DNA from: JBMYYE01 sp049609065
GTDB lineage: Bacteria; Pseudomonadota; Alphaproteobacteria; Rhodobacterales; Rhodobacteraceae
DNA: 20,159 nucleotides
Assembly (NCBI GenBank): GCA_049609065.1
Contig: JBMYYE010000038.1
Coordinates: forward strand, 1-20,159
Direction of reading: 5' to 3'
In this document: positions 1-7,654 of the stretch, piece by piece
Layout of the letters: each line of letters begins with the position of its first letter
Numbering within the stretch: position 1 is the first letter of the stretch
Notes under the pieces: generated by a model
The model's input: only the letters and a program-made list of their open reading frames with translations
Databases searched by the model: none
What the model was told of the DNA's origin: nothing
Program-made: the position numbers and the translations under genes

Positions 1-1
1 A

Positions 2-742
2 CCGTATAACGCGGGAATGGCGGCGGCCAACGCGATTGAGGTTTGCGAATTGGTGACCCATGGCATGACATCCGTTCATGGGGCGTTGGATGGGGAATTT
101 GGTTTTGGTGCCACGCATTTTGGCGCGCAAAAAGACCCACATCAGGTGGTGTCGGATTTGGGTTCTGTCTATAAAATGTGTGATGTTCGTTATAAATTCC
201 ATGCCTGTTGCCATGGCACGCATGCCGCCCTTGAAGCGTTTTCAAAGGTGCGGCCCAAGGATCTGCCGCGCGCCCGCGTAACGGTGTTTGTGCATCCAAA
301 ATGGCTAGATGTTTGTAATATTGATGCGCCTCAGACGGGGTTGCAGGCGAAATTTAGCTATAAACATGTTTTGGCCCTGATGGCACTTGGATATGATACG
401 GGGCAGCTCGATAGTTTTACGGATGCGATCTGCGAAGCCCCTGAAATTGCAACATTTCGAAATCAGATATCGGTCGTGGCCGCACCTGAGCTGACAGATA
501 GTCAGGCACGTGTAGAAGTGGATGTGGATGGGGCGCGTCAGCAAGCGTTCTTTGATCTCCATTCCCCTACTGATCTGGACGCCTTGCGCATACGTGTTGA
601 AGAAAAGTTTAAAAAATTGGTACCGCCGCAGGATGTGAAAGCTCTTATCGATTTGTCCTATCCACTTGCGCGTTTGGCCACGCTTGATCCCATAGCAGAG
701 CGCATATCAGCGGCAAAAAATAAGGCTTTTCAATCTTTGTAA
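2..742 (+). CDS. MmgE/PrpD family protein (3' part, 5' end outside window)
   Basis: The reading frame is open from base 2 and runs 246 residues to a TAA. Family members are usually about 450 residues, so roughly the C-terminal half is present. The ATG at 17 lies inside the frame and is not a credible start. The segment KFHACCHGTHAALEA, near residue 65 of the visible part, matches the K-x-x-x-C-C-x-G-T-H-A-A-L region of MmgE/PrpD proteins. Known members include 2-methylcitrate dehydratase (PrpD) and cis-aconitate decarboxylase. They are cytosolic and act on small di- and tricarboxylic acids. No prpB or prpC lies downstream, so a methylcitrate-cycle role is not supported here and the substrate is unknown. 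Transaldolase follows after 37 nt on the same strand with no obvious terminator, so co-transcription is possible. Confidence 0.85.
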   Translation, partial: PYNAGMAAANAIEVCELVTHGMTSVHGALDGEFGFGATHFGAQKDPHQVVSDLGSVYKMCDVRYKFHACCHGTHAALEAFSKVRPKDLPRARVTVFVHPKWLDVCNIDAPQTGLQAKFSYKHVLALMALGYDTGQLDSFTDAICEAPEIATFRNQISVVAAPELTDSQARVEVDVDGARQQAFFDLHSPTDLDALRIRVEEKFKKLVPPQDVKALIDLSYPLARLATLDPIAERISAAKNKAFQSL

Positions 743-744
743 AA

Positions 745-761
745 TCAGGCTTAGTGCCTGA
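745..761 (+). other. Small hairpin just upstream of the tal ribosome binding site
   Basis: TCAGGC (745-750) and GCCTGA (756-761) form a perfect 6-bp stem around the loop TTAGT. It sits 2 nt after the stop of the PrpD-family gene and about 10 nt before the GAGG of tal. No T-run follows, so it is not a standard terminator. It may be an mRNA processing or stability element, or chance. Confidence 0.35.
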
Positions 762-779
762 AAAGGAAGAGAGGTTATT

Positions 780-1733
780 ATGGCTGTGATGTCCCAACTT
801 GAGCAATTGAAAACGATGACGACAGTTGTCGCGGACACGGGCGATGTGGCGGCGATTAAGCGCCTCGAACCTGTTGACGCGACGACCAACCCGTCCCTCA
901 TCCTTAAAGCGGCGCAAATGCCAGAGTATCAGCCGCTTATTCAGGCGGCTTTGGCGAAGGTAACTGCCGTGGATGCCGCCGCGCGCATAGAAGAAGGCAT
1001 GGATCGTATCGCGGTTGAAATTGGGGCCGAAATTGTGGCTCTCGTTCCTGGTCGCGTGTCCATCGAAGTTGATGCGCGTTTGTCATTTGATACAGATGCA
1101 ACAGTCACGAAAGCGCGTCATATTGTGGCGTATTTTGCTGAAAAAGGCATCGGTAAAGATCGCCTTTTGATTAAAATTGCGGCAACATGGGAAGGCATCC
1201 GTGCGGCAGAGATGCTTGAAAAAGAAGGCATAAACACGAATGTTACGCTGATCTTTAGTTTTGCACAAGCCCGGGCAAGCGCAGAGGCAGGGGCCTTTTT
1301 GATTTCCCCGTTTGTGGGGCGTATTCTTGATTGGTACAAGAAAAATGACCCCGATGCGGATCATCGAGGTGTCAATGATCCGGGCGTAAAATCGGTGAGC
1401 GCAATTTTTGACTATTTCAAAACCCACGGGTTTAAGACCGTGGTTATGGGCGCGTCATTTCGAGGCGTGGATGAAATTCAAAACCTTGCGGGCTGTGACC
1501 GTCTCACGATTAGCCCCGCGCTTTTGGATGAGCTTGCAAACAACCAAGACGAATTGCCGCGTATGTTGACGGATTTGGGATCATCCAAGCACCCAGAACC
1601 GGCGTTGACAGAGGCGAAATTTCGCTGGGCGCTCAATGCAGATGCCATGGCAACAGAGAAGCTTGCCGAAGGCATTCGCGGGTTCACGGCGGACCAGTTG
1701 AAACTAGAAGCGATCATTTCTGAGATGCTTTGA
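780..1733 (+). CDS. tal: Transaldolase (TalB type)
   Basis: This enzyme moves a dihydroxyacetone unit between sedoheptulose-7-phosphate and glyceraldehyde-3-phosphate in the non-oxidative pentose phosphate pathway, in the cytosol. The 317-residue length equals that of E. coli TalB. The Schiff-base lysine is K132 in IKIAATWEG. The acid/base residues also fall in place: D19 in VADTGD (TalB D17) and E96 in SIEVDAR. The motifs DATTNPSL and FSFAQARASAEAGA are typical. The ATG at 780 has GAGG 5 nt upstream (771-774). The alternative ATG at 789 would have poorer spacing. The TGA stop is 7 nt before pgm, so the two central-carbon genes look like one operon, perhaps with the PrpD-family gene upstream. 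Confidence 0.97.
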   Translation: MAVMSQLEQLKTMTTVVADTGDVAAIKRLEPVDATTNPSLILKAAQMPEYQPLIQAALAKVTAVDAAARIEEGMDRIAVEIGAEIVALVPGRVSIEVDARLSFDTDATVTKARHIVAYFAEKGIGKDRLLIKIAATWEGIRAAEMLEKEGINTNVTLIFSFAQARASAEAGAFLISPFVGRILDWYKKNDPDADHRGVNDPGVKSVSAIFDYFKTHGFKTVVMGASFRGVDEIQNLAGCDRLTISPALLDELANNQDELPRMLTDLGSSKHPEPALTEAKFRWALNADAMATEKLAEGIRGFTADQLKLEAIISEML

Positions 1734-1740
1734 GGTTCAA

Positions 1741-3360
1741 ATGAGCAAGAAAACGCATACCGTTGTGCCGATTGAAGGCCAGCGTCCTGGAACCTCTGGA
1801 CTTCGAAAAAAAACACGTATTTTTAGCCAGGCGGGTTATCTTGAAAACTATGTTCAGGCCATCATCGATGGTACTGGCGGGGCCAGTGGAAAACGTTATG
1901 TTCTTGGTGGGGATGGCCGATTTTTCAACGCGGAAGCCTGTCAGGTTGTCGTGAAAATGCTGGCGGCAAATGGCGCGCGTGAGGTGATCATCGGGCGAGG
2001 TGGATTACTCTCAACCCCTGCTGCGTCGCATTTGATCCGCAAAAATGCAGCAGATGGTGGGTTTATCCTATCTGCAAGCCACAATCCTGGTGGCGAAATG
2101 GGGGATTTTGGGCTCAAATTTAATGGTCCAAATGGCGGCCCTGCGACGGAACAGGTGACAGATGCCATTGTTGCGGCTGGGGAAAAGATCGCAAAAATCC
2201 ATATTTGGGATGCGCCCAAAGTGAGCTTAACGGCGTCTTCGACGCTCGGGCCAATGGCGATCACCATTGTTGACCCCGTAGAAGATTATGCAAAATTGAT
2301 GAAGTCCCTTTTCGATTTTGACGCTATATCGGCGCTTTTTGCGTCAGGGTTTTCAATGCGTTTTGACGCGATGCATGCGGTGACGGGGCCTTATGCGAAA
2401 ACCATTTTAGAAGATATGTTGGGCGCTGAAGCAGGCACGGTCTTAAATGGCACACCCTTAATTGATTTTGGCGGCGGGCATCCCGATCCAAATCCCGTCT
2501 GGGCCAAGCCCCTTTACGATCTTTTGATGTCGGATGCGGCCCCCGATTTTGCGGCGGCGTCTGATGGGGACGGGGATCGCAATATGATCCTTGGGCGCGG
2601 GACCTATGTTTCACCCTCTGATAGCTTGGCGGTGCTTGCGGCGAATGCGCATCATACCCCGGCGTTTTCACGCGGGTTCAAAGGCGTTGCGCGCTCCATG
2701 CCGACGTCACGTGCGGTGGACCGCGTTGCACAGAGCCTATCGGTGGAGAGTTTTTCGACCCCGACGGGATGGAAATTTTTTGGCAATTTGCTGGATGCGG
2801 GGCGCGTGTCGATTTGTGGTGAAGAAAGTGCAGGCACGGGATCGGATCACGTTCGTGAAAAAGACGGGCTTTGGGCTGTCTTGCTGTGGCTGAATATTCT
2901 TGCAGTCCGCAAAAAATCTGTTTCGGACATTCTACACGATCATTGGTCCAAATTTGGCCGTGATTACTATACACGCCACGATTTTGAGACGATTGAAACA
3001 GCCAAGGCAGAGAAGCTCATGTCAAATCTGGACGCGGCTTTAGATCAATTGGTGGGGCAGGTTTTTGCAGGGCACACCGTGACCAGCGTCCAAAATTTTG
3101 CCTATGACGATCCTGTGGATGGAAGCCGTTCGGAAAATCAAGGGATTATCATCGGGTTATCGAATGATGCGCGTGTGGTGTTTCGTTTGTCAGGCACAGG
3201 GACGCAAGGCGCGACCTTGCGTGTTTATATGGAGCGGTTTGATCGCACAGATATAGCGCAGGAGGTACAAGAGGCCCTCGCGACGGTCATTGATGCGGCT
3301 TATGATATTGCCAAAATCGAAGAACAAACAGGGCGCAAGAGGCCCGACGTCATCACCTAG
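1741..3360 (+). CDS. pgm: Phosphoglucomutase (alpha-D-glucose phosphate-specific)
   Basis: The enzyme interconverts glucose-1-phosphate and glucose-6-phosphate via a phosphoserine intermediate, linking glycolysis to nucleotide-sugar, polysaccharide or glycogen synthesis. At 539 residues it is close to the usual 540-550. All four functional loops are visible: phosphoserine loop SASHNPGG (111-118, catalytic S113), metal loop DGDGDR (275-280), sugar loop GEESAG (360-365) and C-terminal phosphate loop RLSGTGTQGA (from about 482). The N-terminal GQRPGTSGLRKK is also typical of the family. The ATG is 7 nt after the tal stop, and the GAGG serving it overlaps that stop, so translational coupling is likely. 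The TAG is 2 nt from the stop of the convergent SH3 gene, and no hairpin separates them. Confidence 0.97.
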   Translation: MSKKTHTVVPIEGQRPGTSGLRKKTRIFSQAGYLENYVQAIIDGTGGASGKRYVLGGDGRFFNAEACQVVVKMLAANGAREVIIGRGGLLSTPAASHLIRKNAADGGFILSASHNPGGEMGDFGLKFNGPNGGPATEQVTDAIVAAGEKIAKIHIWDAPKVSLTASSTLGPMAITIVDPVEDYAKLMKSLFDFDAISALFASGFSMRFDAMHAVTGPYAKTILEDMLGAEAGTVLNGTPLIDFGGGHPDPNPVWAKPLYDLLMSDAAPDFAAASDGDGDRNMILGRGTYVSPSDSLAVLAANAHHTPAFSRGFKGVARSMPTSRAVDRVAQSLSVESFSTPTGWKFFGNLLDAGRVSICGEESAGTGSDHVREKDGLWAVLLWLNILAVRKKSVSDILHDHWSKFGRDYYTRHDFETIETAKAEKLMSNLDAALDQLVGQVFAGHTVTSVQNFAYDDPVDGSRSENQGIIIGLSNDARVVFRLSGTGTQGATLRVYMERFDRTDIAQEVQEALATVIDAAYDIAKIEEQTGRKRPDVIT

Positions 3361-3362
3361 GA

Positions 3363-3866
3363 TCAGTCGCGCGTTTCTTTGGGATCAACCCCCCAAAAGG
3401 TTGATTTGCGCGCCCAGCCTTCGCCGCCTTTTGCCCGAAGTTTGCACCAATCGATCGTGCATTTTCCGAGGCGGGCAACGACGCCTTCTTCAAGGCGTGC
3501 GCTCACGGGGGCGTAATCTTGTGCCTTATCGCGCAGTTCAATCGTGCCATCAGGTACAACCGCCATGCGAACGCCCGAAATAAGCGAATAGTGGATCCAG
3601 CCGCCAGCACCTTCGAAATCTTGGATGCGGCGCCAATGGCCGTATTCCGCGATCACTTTCACAGGGAGGTTGGGGCGTTTATAGACCCAATCAATCCGAT
3701 GCGAGAGCGACGGCCCGCGGCGGACATTTGCCTCTTTGGCCTTGATGGATACAAAACGCGGCATAGGCAGATTGGTCACGGGACCGCGTTCTTTGTCAGC
3801 CTGCGCTGGCCCGCATAAAAAAAGGGCGAGGGTGGCTGCGGATATGATTTTTGTTCGTCTGCTCAT
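3363..3866 (-). CDS. Secreted protein with two SH3-like domains (COG3807 type)
   Basis: This is a 167-residue protein. It has a Sec signal peptide (basic SRRTK start, hydrophobic core to about residue 18, cleavage probably after GPAQA near 23). A bacterial SH3-like unit follows at about 40-95, with NVRRGPS and GGWIHYSLISG. A second, more divergent unit at about 100-160 ends in EGWARKSTFWGV. This matches alphaproteobacterial periplasmic SH3 proteins of unknown role. SH3b folds often bind peptidoglycan or mediate envelope contacts, but no enzymatic domain is present. The start has no strong Shine-Dalgarno. The ATG at 3866 is chosen because it gives a complete signal peptide. The gene is convergent with pgm and divergent from the hydroxyacid dehydrogenase, so it is probably a single transcript. 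Confidence 0.85.
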   Translation of the reverse strand: MSRRTKIISAATLALFLCGPAQADKERGPVTNLPMPRFVSIKAKEANVRRGPSLSHRIDWVYKRPNLPVKVIAEYGHWRRIQDFEGAGGWIHYSLISGVRMAVVPDGTIELRDKAQDYAPVSARLEEGVVARLGKCTIDWCKLRAKGGEGWARKSTFWGVDPKETRD

Positions 3867-3990
3867 AGGTCTGGCAATTCATGCCTTATGTTTTTTTGTC
3901 GCGGTTTTCAAAGCTCTGCTTGTGCAGGGGGCGGTGATAGGGCAATTTATGTCTAACATGCTCATAAAACACAAGGGAAGGGTTTTAACC

Positions 3991-4977
3991 ATGCCATCTG
4001 AACGTCTGACTGTTGTCGTTACGCGACGCCTCCCTGAGGTGGTCGAAGCCCGCATGAAAGAACTCTTTGATGTTAAACTGCGCGAGGACGACACGCCAAT
4101 GAGCCGAGAAGAGTTGATTGCTGCGATGCAAGACGCGGATATCTTGGTGCCAACGATCACAGATAGCATCACGGCCAATATGCTGGCTGCGGCGGGGGAC
4201 CGGCTCAAACTTATTGCGAATTTTGGTGCGGGTGTGGATCATATTGACGTGGATACGGCGAGGCGGCGTGGGGTTCTTGTATCCAACACGCCAGGCGTCG
4301 TGACCGATGATACGGCGGATATGGTTTTGGCGCTTATCCTTGGGGTGACGCGCCGTATTCCCGAAGGTATTCGCACGATGCAATATGGGGAATGGGATGG
4401 GTGGTCCCCCACCGCGTTTCTTGGCGGCCGTATTGCGGGGCGTCGATTGGGGATTTTGGGCATGGGTCGTATTGGCCAAGCCGTTGCAAAGCGCGCCAAA
4501 GCCTTTGGTATGGACGTGCATTACCACAACCGAAAGCGGCTCCATCCACAAACCGAAGAGGCGCTCGGGGCGACCTATTGGGATAGCCTCGACCAGATGG
4601 TCGCGCGCATGGATATTTTGTCGATCAACTGCCCGCATACGCCATCGACATTTCATTTGATGAATGCGCGTCGTTTGAAATTGATGAAGCCAAGCGCGGT
4701 GATCGTGAACACGTCACGTGGTGAGGTCGTGGATGAAAATGCGTTGACGCGAATGCTGCGGGCAAATGAAATTGCAGGGGCTGGGCTTGATGTGTTTGAG
4801 CGCGGCGCAGAGGTTAACCCACGCTTGCGTGAATTGCCAAATGTGGTGCTTTTACCGCATATGGGATCCGCCACCGAAGAGGGGCGCGCCGAGATGGGTG
4901 AAAAGGTGATTATCAACATCAAAACCTTTGCTGACGGGCACCGTCCACCGGATCAAGTCGTGCCTGCGATGCTGTAA
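3991..4977 (+). CDS. D-isomer-specific 2-hydroxyacid dehydrogenase (glyoxylate/hydroxypyruvate reductase-like)
   Basis: This is a 328-residue cytosolic NAD(P)H-dependent oxidoreductase that likely reduces glyoxylate, hydroxypyruvate or a related 2-keto acid. The substrate-side motif ANFGAGVDHIDVD lies near 72-84, the dinucleotide loop is G157-M-G-R-I-G162, and the C-terminal active-site motifs include R243 (NTSRGE) and H290 (LLPHMGSAT). The catalytic Glu is expected five residues after the Asp of DVFE, that is at 272, where this protein has Gly (DVFERGAEVNPRL). E270 and E274 flank it. The frame is open back to 3736, but the ATG at 3991 is the start because AGGGAAGGG lies 8 nt upstream and the protein begins at the expected N-terminus. 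The gene stands alone and is closed by a terminator at 5002-5035. Confidence 0.92.
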   Translation: MPSERLTVVVTRRLPEVVEARMKELFDVKLREDDTPMSREELIAAMQDADILVPTITDSITANMLAAAGDRLKLIANFGAGVDHIDVDTARRRGVLVSNTPGVVTDDTADMVLALILGVTRRIPEGIRTMQYGEWDGWSPTAFLGGRIAGRRLGILGMGRIGQAVAKRAKAFGMDVHYHNRKRLHPQTEEALGATYWDSLDQMVARMDILSINCPHTPSTFHLMNARRLKLMKPSAVIVNTSRGEVVDENALTRMLRANEIAGAGLDVFERGAEVNPRLRELPNVVLLPHMGSATEEGRAEMGEKVIINIKTFADGHRPPDQVVPAML

Positions 4978-5001
4978 ACAAAACTTGGAATTGATGACAA
5001 G

Positions 5002-5035
5002 AAACGACATCCTCAGACGAGGCTGTCGTTTTTTT
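5002..5035 (+). terminator. Rho-independent terminator of the 2-hydroxyacid dehydrogenase gene
   Basis: The outer stem AAACGACA (5002-5009) pairs with TGTCGTTT (5024-5031). The inner stem CCTC/GAGG closes a 4-nt loop (5015-5018), with one T-C mismatch between the stems. A run of T continues to 5035. It begins 24 nt after the stop codon. Confidence 0.88.
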
Positions 5036-5115
5036 CTCTTTTTCGGTCGGCTGGACTTCTCATGGGGCGGGAATTTGCGCCACAGTGAACCCAAGTTCAA
5101 TAAAGGAGAGTCGCA

Positions 5116-7623
5116 ATGAAAACGACTGTTAAAGCGCTCGTTGTGGGCGGCGGTGCTATTGGTACATCGATTGCATATCACTTGGCCAAAGCGGGCTGGG
5201 ATGATGTGATGTTGATTGAACGTGACGAGTTGACCTCAGGGTCCACATGGCACGCGGCCGGTCTTTTGCCGCTCTTTAATATGTCCTATGCGACAACGCA
5301 TATTCATAAATATTCTGTTGATTTCTACAAATCTCTTGAGGAAGAAACAGGTCTCAACGCGGGGTTTGCGGTGGTTGGCAATCTACGGATGGCCCAAACC
5401 CAAGAGCGTATGGATGAATATATGCTGTATGCGTCCACCGCGGAATCATGCGGTGTGCCATATGAATGGCTCTCTCCTGATGAAATCAAATCGCGCTGGC
5501 CGTTGATCAATACTGATGACCTTAAAGGTGCGATTTACCACAACACGGATGGGTATATTAACCCCGCTGATGTGACCCAAGCGATGGCCAAAGGCGCACG
5601 CCAACATGGGGCCGTGATTGAACGCAAATGGCAAGCCGACGCATTCCATTGGAATGGCGAAGCTTGGGATGTGACGCTGACCAAGATGGTCGAAAAAGGC
5701 GGAAACCTTGTGCCATCTGAGGAACAAATCGTCGTGACTGCGGAACATGTTGTGACCGCCTCTGGCAACCACGCACAGCGCACGGCGCAGATGCTCGGGA
5801 TTAAAATGCCGGCAATTCCGGTGGAGCACCAATTTATTGTCATGGACCAGGATCCTGCATTGGTGAAATTCCGCGAGGAAGGCAATCCAGAACATCCGGT
5901 GATCCGCGACGCTGATGCGCAATCCTATGTGCGCGAAGAACGCGGCGGCTGGATTCTTGGTGTGTATGAGAAAAACGCGCCCGCATGTTTTGAATATGGC
6001 GTGCCAGATAGCTTCCGTGCGGATCTTTTCCCGCTCGATTTGGAGCGGATCGAAGACCAATATATGGCGATGATCCACCGCATGCCAACCTGCGAAGAAA
6101 GCGGCCTAAAAGACGATTTCAACGGTCCGATTTGTTATACGCCAGACGGCAATCCTCTTGTGGGTCCTGCACCTGGGCTCCATAATATGTGGCTTGCTGA
6201 AGGGTTCTCCTTTGGCATTACAGCCGCAGGTGGCACGGGCTATTTCCTTGCTCAAATGATGGTTGATGGCGAAGCAGAAATCGATATGGCGTCCCTAGAT
6301 CCAAAACGCTATTCGCAAAACTGGATGACCACTGAATTTGCCGCACGCAAAAACGAAGAGTGCTACGACCACGTCTATATTTTGCACCACCCAGACGAAG
6401 AGCGTCCAGCGGCCCGTCCATTGCGTACATCACCCGCCTATGATCGCCAAGCCGCGCGCGGTGCGCAATTTGGTTGGGTGAACGGCTGGGAACGTCCAAA
6501 CTATTTTGGTCCTGTTGATGCACCTGAAAACTTTGATCACGATGCGCGGTCTTTCCGCCGTGGTGGTTGGTGGAAACATGCGGTTGAAGAAGCCAAAGCC
6601 ATCCGCGAAGGTGTCGGGCTTGTGGATGCGACGGCCTTTACCAAACATGTGGTTAAAGGGCCCGGTGCGACACAATTTTTGGATTGGTTCACGTGTAACA
6701 AACTTCCGAAAATCGGCCGTATTAACCTAACCTATGCGCTGACATCTGCGGGCACAACACGTACGGAATACACCATCGTGCGCAATGGCGAAGATAACTA
6801 TTACCTCGTTTCTGCGGGCGCTTGGACGGAATATGATGCCGATTATTTGCGCAAAGCAGCCGAAAGCAAAATGGATGAATTCGGCTATATTGAAATCCAA
6901 GACGTGACAACGCAATGGGGCGTATTTGCTATCGCAGGCCCTAAATCACGCGATGTGTTGAAAGAGGTTATTAAGGATGCAGATCCTGAAACAGCGCTTT
7001 CAAACAAACGCTTCCCGTGGCTGTCTGCACGTCAAATCGAATTGGGCATGTGCCCTGTGAATGCGATCCGTGTGGCATATACGGGTGAACTTGGCTGGGA
7101 ACTTCACCATCCGATTGAAATGCAAAATTACCTCTTCGATCTCTTGGAAAAAGCGGGTGAAAAACACGGGATGAAGCTTGTTGGTGCACGGGCACAAAAC
7201 TGGCTCCGTCAGGAAAAATCCTACCGTGCGTTTGGAACGGAACTTGGGCGTGATGCCACACCAGCCGAGGCGGATTTGCCACGGTTTATCGATCTCGAAA
7301 AAGAGTTCCACGGCAAAGACGCCATGATCGAAAAAGGTGTGCGCTTTAAATGTGTGACGCTTTTGATTGATGGACCTGAGGATGCGGATCCTTGGGGGCG
7401 CGAGGTGCTCTATGCGGTGGATGGCACGCGGATCGGGCGTTTGACGTCTGGCGGATATTCCGTTGCGTTCGAAAAATCCATTGGCATGGGCTATGTTCGC
7501 CCCGAAGATGCAGTCGAAGGCACAAAGCTTAAGGTCAAAATTCAAGACAAGCTTTGGGATGCGGTTGTCACCTGCGACAGCCCGTATGACCCAACCAATG
7601 CAACCATTCGCCAAAATGGCTAA
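5116..7623 (+). CDS. FAD-dependent oxidoreductase fused to GcvT domain (dimethylglycine/sarcosine dehydrogenase-like)
   Basis: This is an 835-residue two-part enzyme of the DMGDH/SDH family. The N-terminal DAO-type FAD domain starts with VVGGGAIGTSIAYHL (loop G11-G16) and carries SGSTWHAAGLLP. H46 matches the histidine that is covalently linked to FAD in dimethylglycine and sarcosine dehydrogenases. A linker domain leads to a C-terminal aminomethyltransferase (GcvT) half from about residue 485, with YTGELGWELHHP at 655. That half normally binds tetrahydrofolate and captures the one-carbon unit released by oxidative N-demethylation. Marine roseobacters hold many paralogues acting on methylated amines, so the exact substrate cannot be fixed from sequence. 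AAAGGAGAG (5102-5110) precedes the ATG by 5 nt. The gene is isolated between two terminators, with no soxB/D/A/G or betaine genes beside it. Confidence 0.9.
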   Translation: MKTTVKALVVGGGAIGTSIAYHLAKAGWDDVMLIERDELTSGSTWHAAGLLPLFNMSYATTHIHKYSVDFYKSLEEETGLNAGFAVVGNLRMAQTQERMDEYMLYASTAESCGVPYEWLSPDEIKSRWPLINTDDLKGAIYHNTDGYINPADVTQAMAKGARQHGAVIERKWQADAFHWNGEAWDVTLTKMVEKGGNLVPSEEQIVVTAEHVVTASGNHAQRTAQMLGIKMPAIPVEHQFIVMDQDPALVKFREEGNPEHPVIRDADAQSYVREERGGWILGVYEKNAPACFEYGVPDSFRADLFPLDLERIEDQYMAMIHRMPTCEESGLKDDFNGPICYTPDGNPLVGPAPGLHNMWLAEGFSFGITAAGGTGYFLAQMMVDGEAEIDMASLDPKRYSQNWMTTEFAARKNEECYDHVYILHHPDEERPAARPLRTSPAYDRQAARGAQFGWVNGWERPNYFGPVDAPENFDHDARSFRRGGWWKHAVEEAKAIREGVGLVDATAFTKHVVKGPGATQFLDWFTCNKLPKIGRINLTYALTSAGTTRTEYTIVRNGEDNYYLVSAGAWTEYDADYLRKAAESKMDEFGYIEIQDVTTQWGVFAIAGPKSRDVLKEVIKDADPETALSNKRFPWLSARQIELGMCPVNAIRVAYTGELGWELHHPIEMQNYLFDLLEKAGEKHGMKLVGARAQNWLRQEKSYRAFGTELGRDATPAEADLPRFIDLEKEFHGKDAMIEKGVRFKCVTLLIDGPEDADPWGREVLYAVDGTRIGRLTSGGYSVAFEKSIGMGYVRPEDAVEGTKLKVKIQDKLWDAVVTCDSPYDPTNATIRQNG

Positions 7624-7626
7624 AAC

Positions 7627-7654
7627 AAAAGCCCCGCTGATGCGGGGCTTTTTT
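7627..7654. terminator. Bidirectional rho-independent terminator between convergent genes
   Basis: An 11-bp stem, AAAAGCCCCGC (7627-7637) with GCGGGGCTTTT (7642-7652), encloses the loop TGAT. Six T follow the G/C stem on the plus strand (7649-7654). On the minus strand the product ends in TTTTGTTTT. It lies 3 nt after the DMGDH-like stop and its T-run overlaps the stop of the GH25 gene, so it can serve both. Confidence 0.93.

Noticed and set aside
3736..3990. N-terminal extension of the hydroxyacid dehydrogenase frame
   Set aside because: The extension overlaps the divergent SH3 gene, is not homologous to the family, and a strong Shine-Dalgarno precedes the ATG at 3991.
3985..4656. Minus-strand open frame (223 codons) within the hydroxyacid dehydrogenase
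   Set aside because: It is a codon-bias shadow opposite a clear enzyme; its composition (His, Arg, Pro rich) fits no protein family.
5446..6078. Minus-strand open frame (210 codons) within the DMGDH-like gene
   Set aside because: It lies opposite the conserved FAD domain, with no motif and no Shine-Dalgarno.
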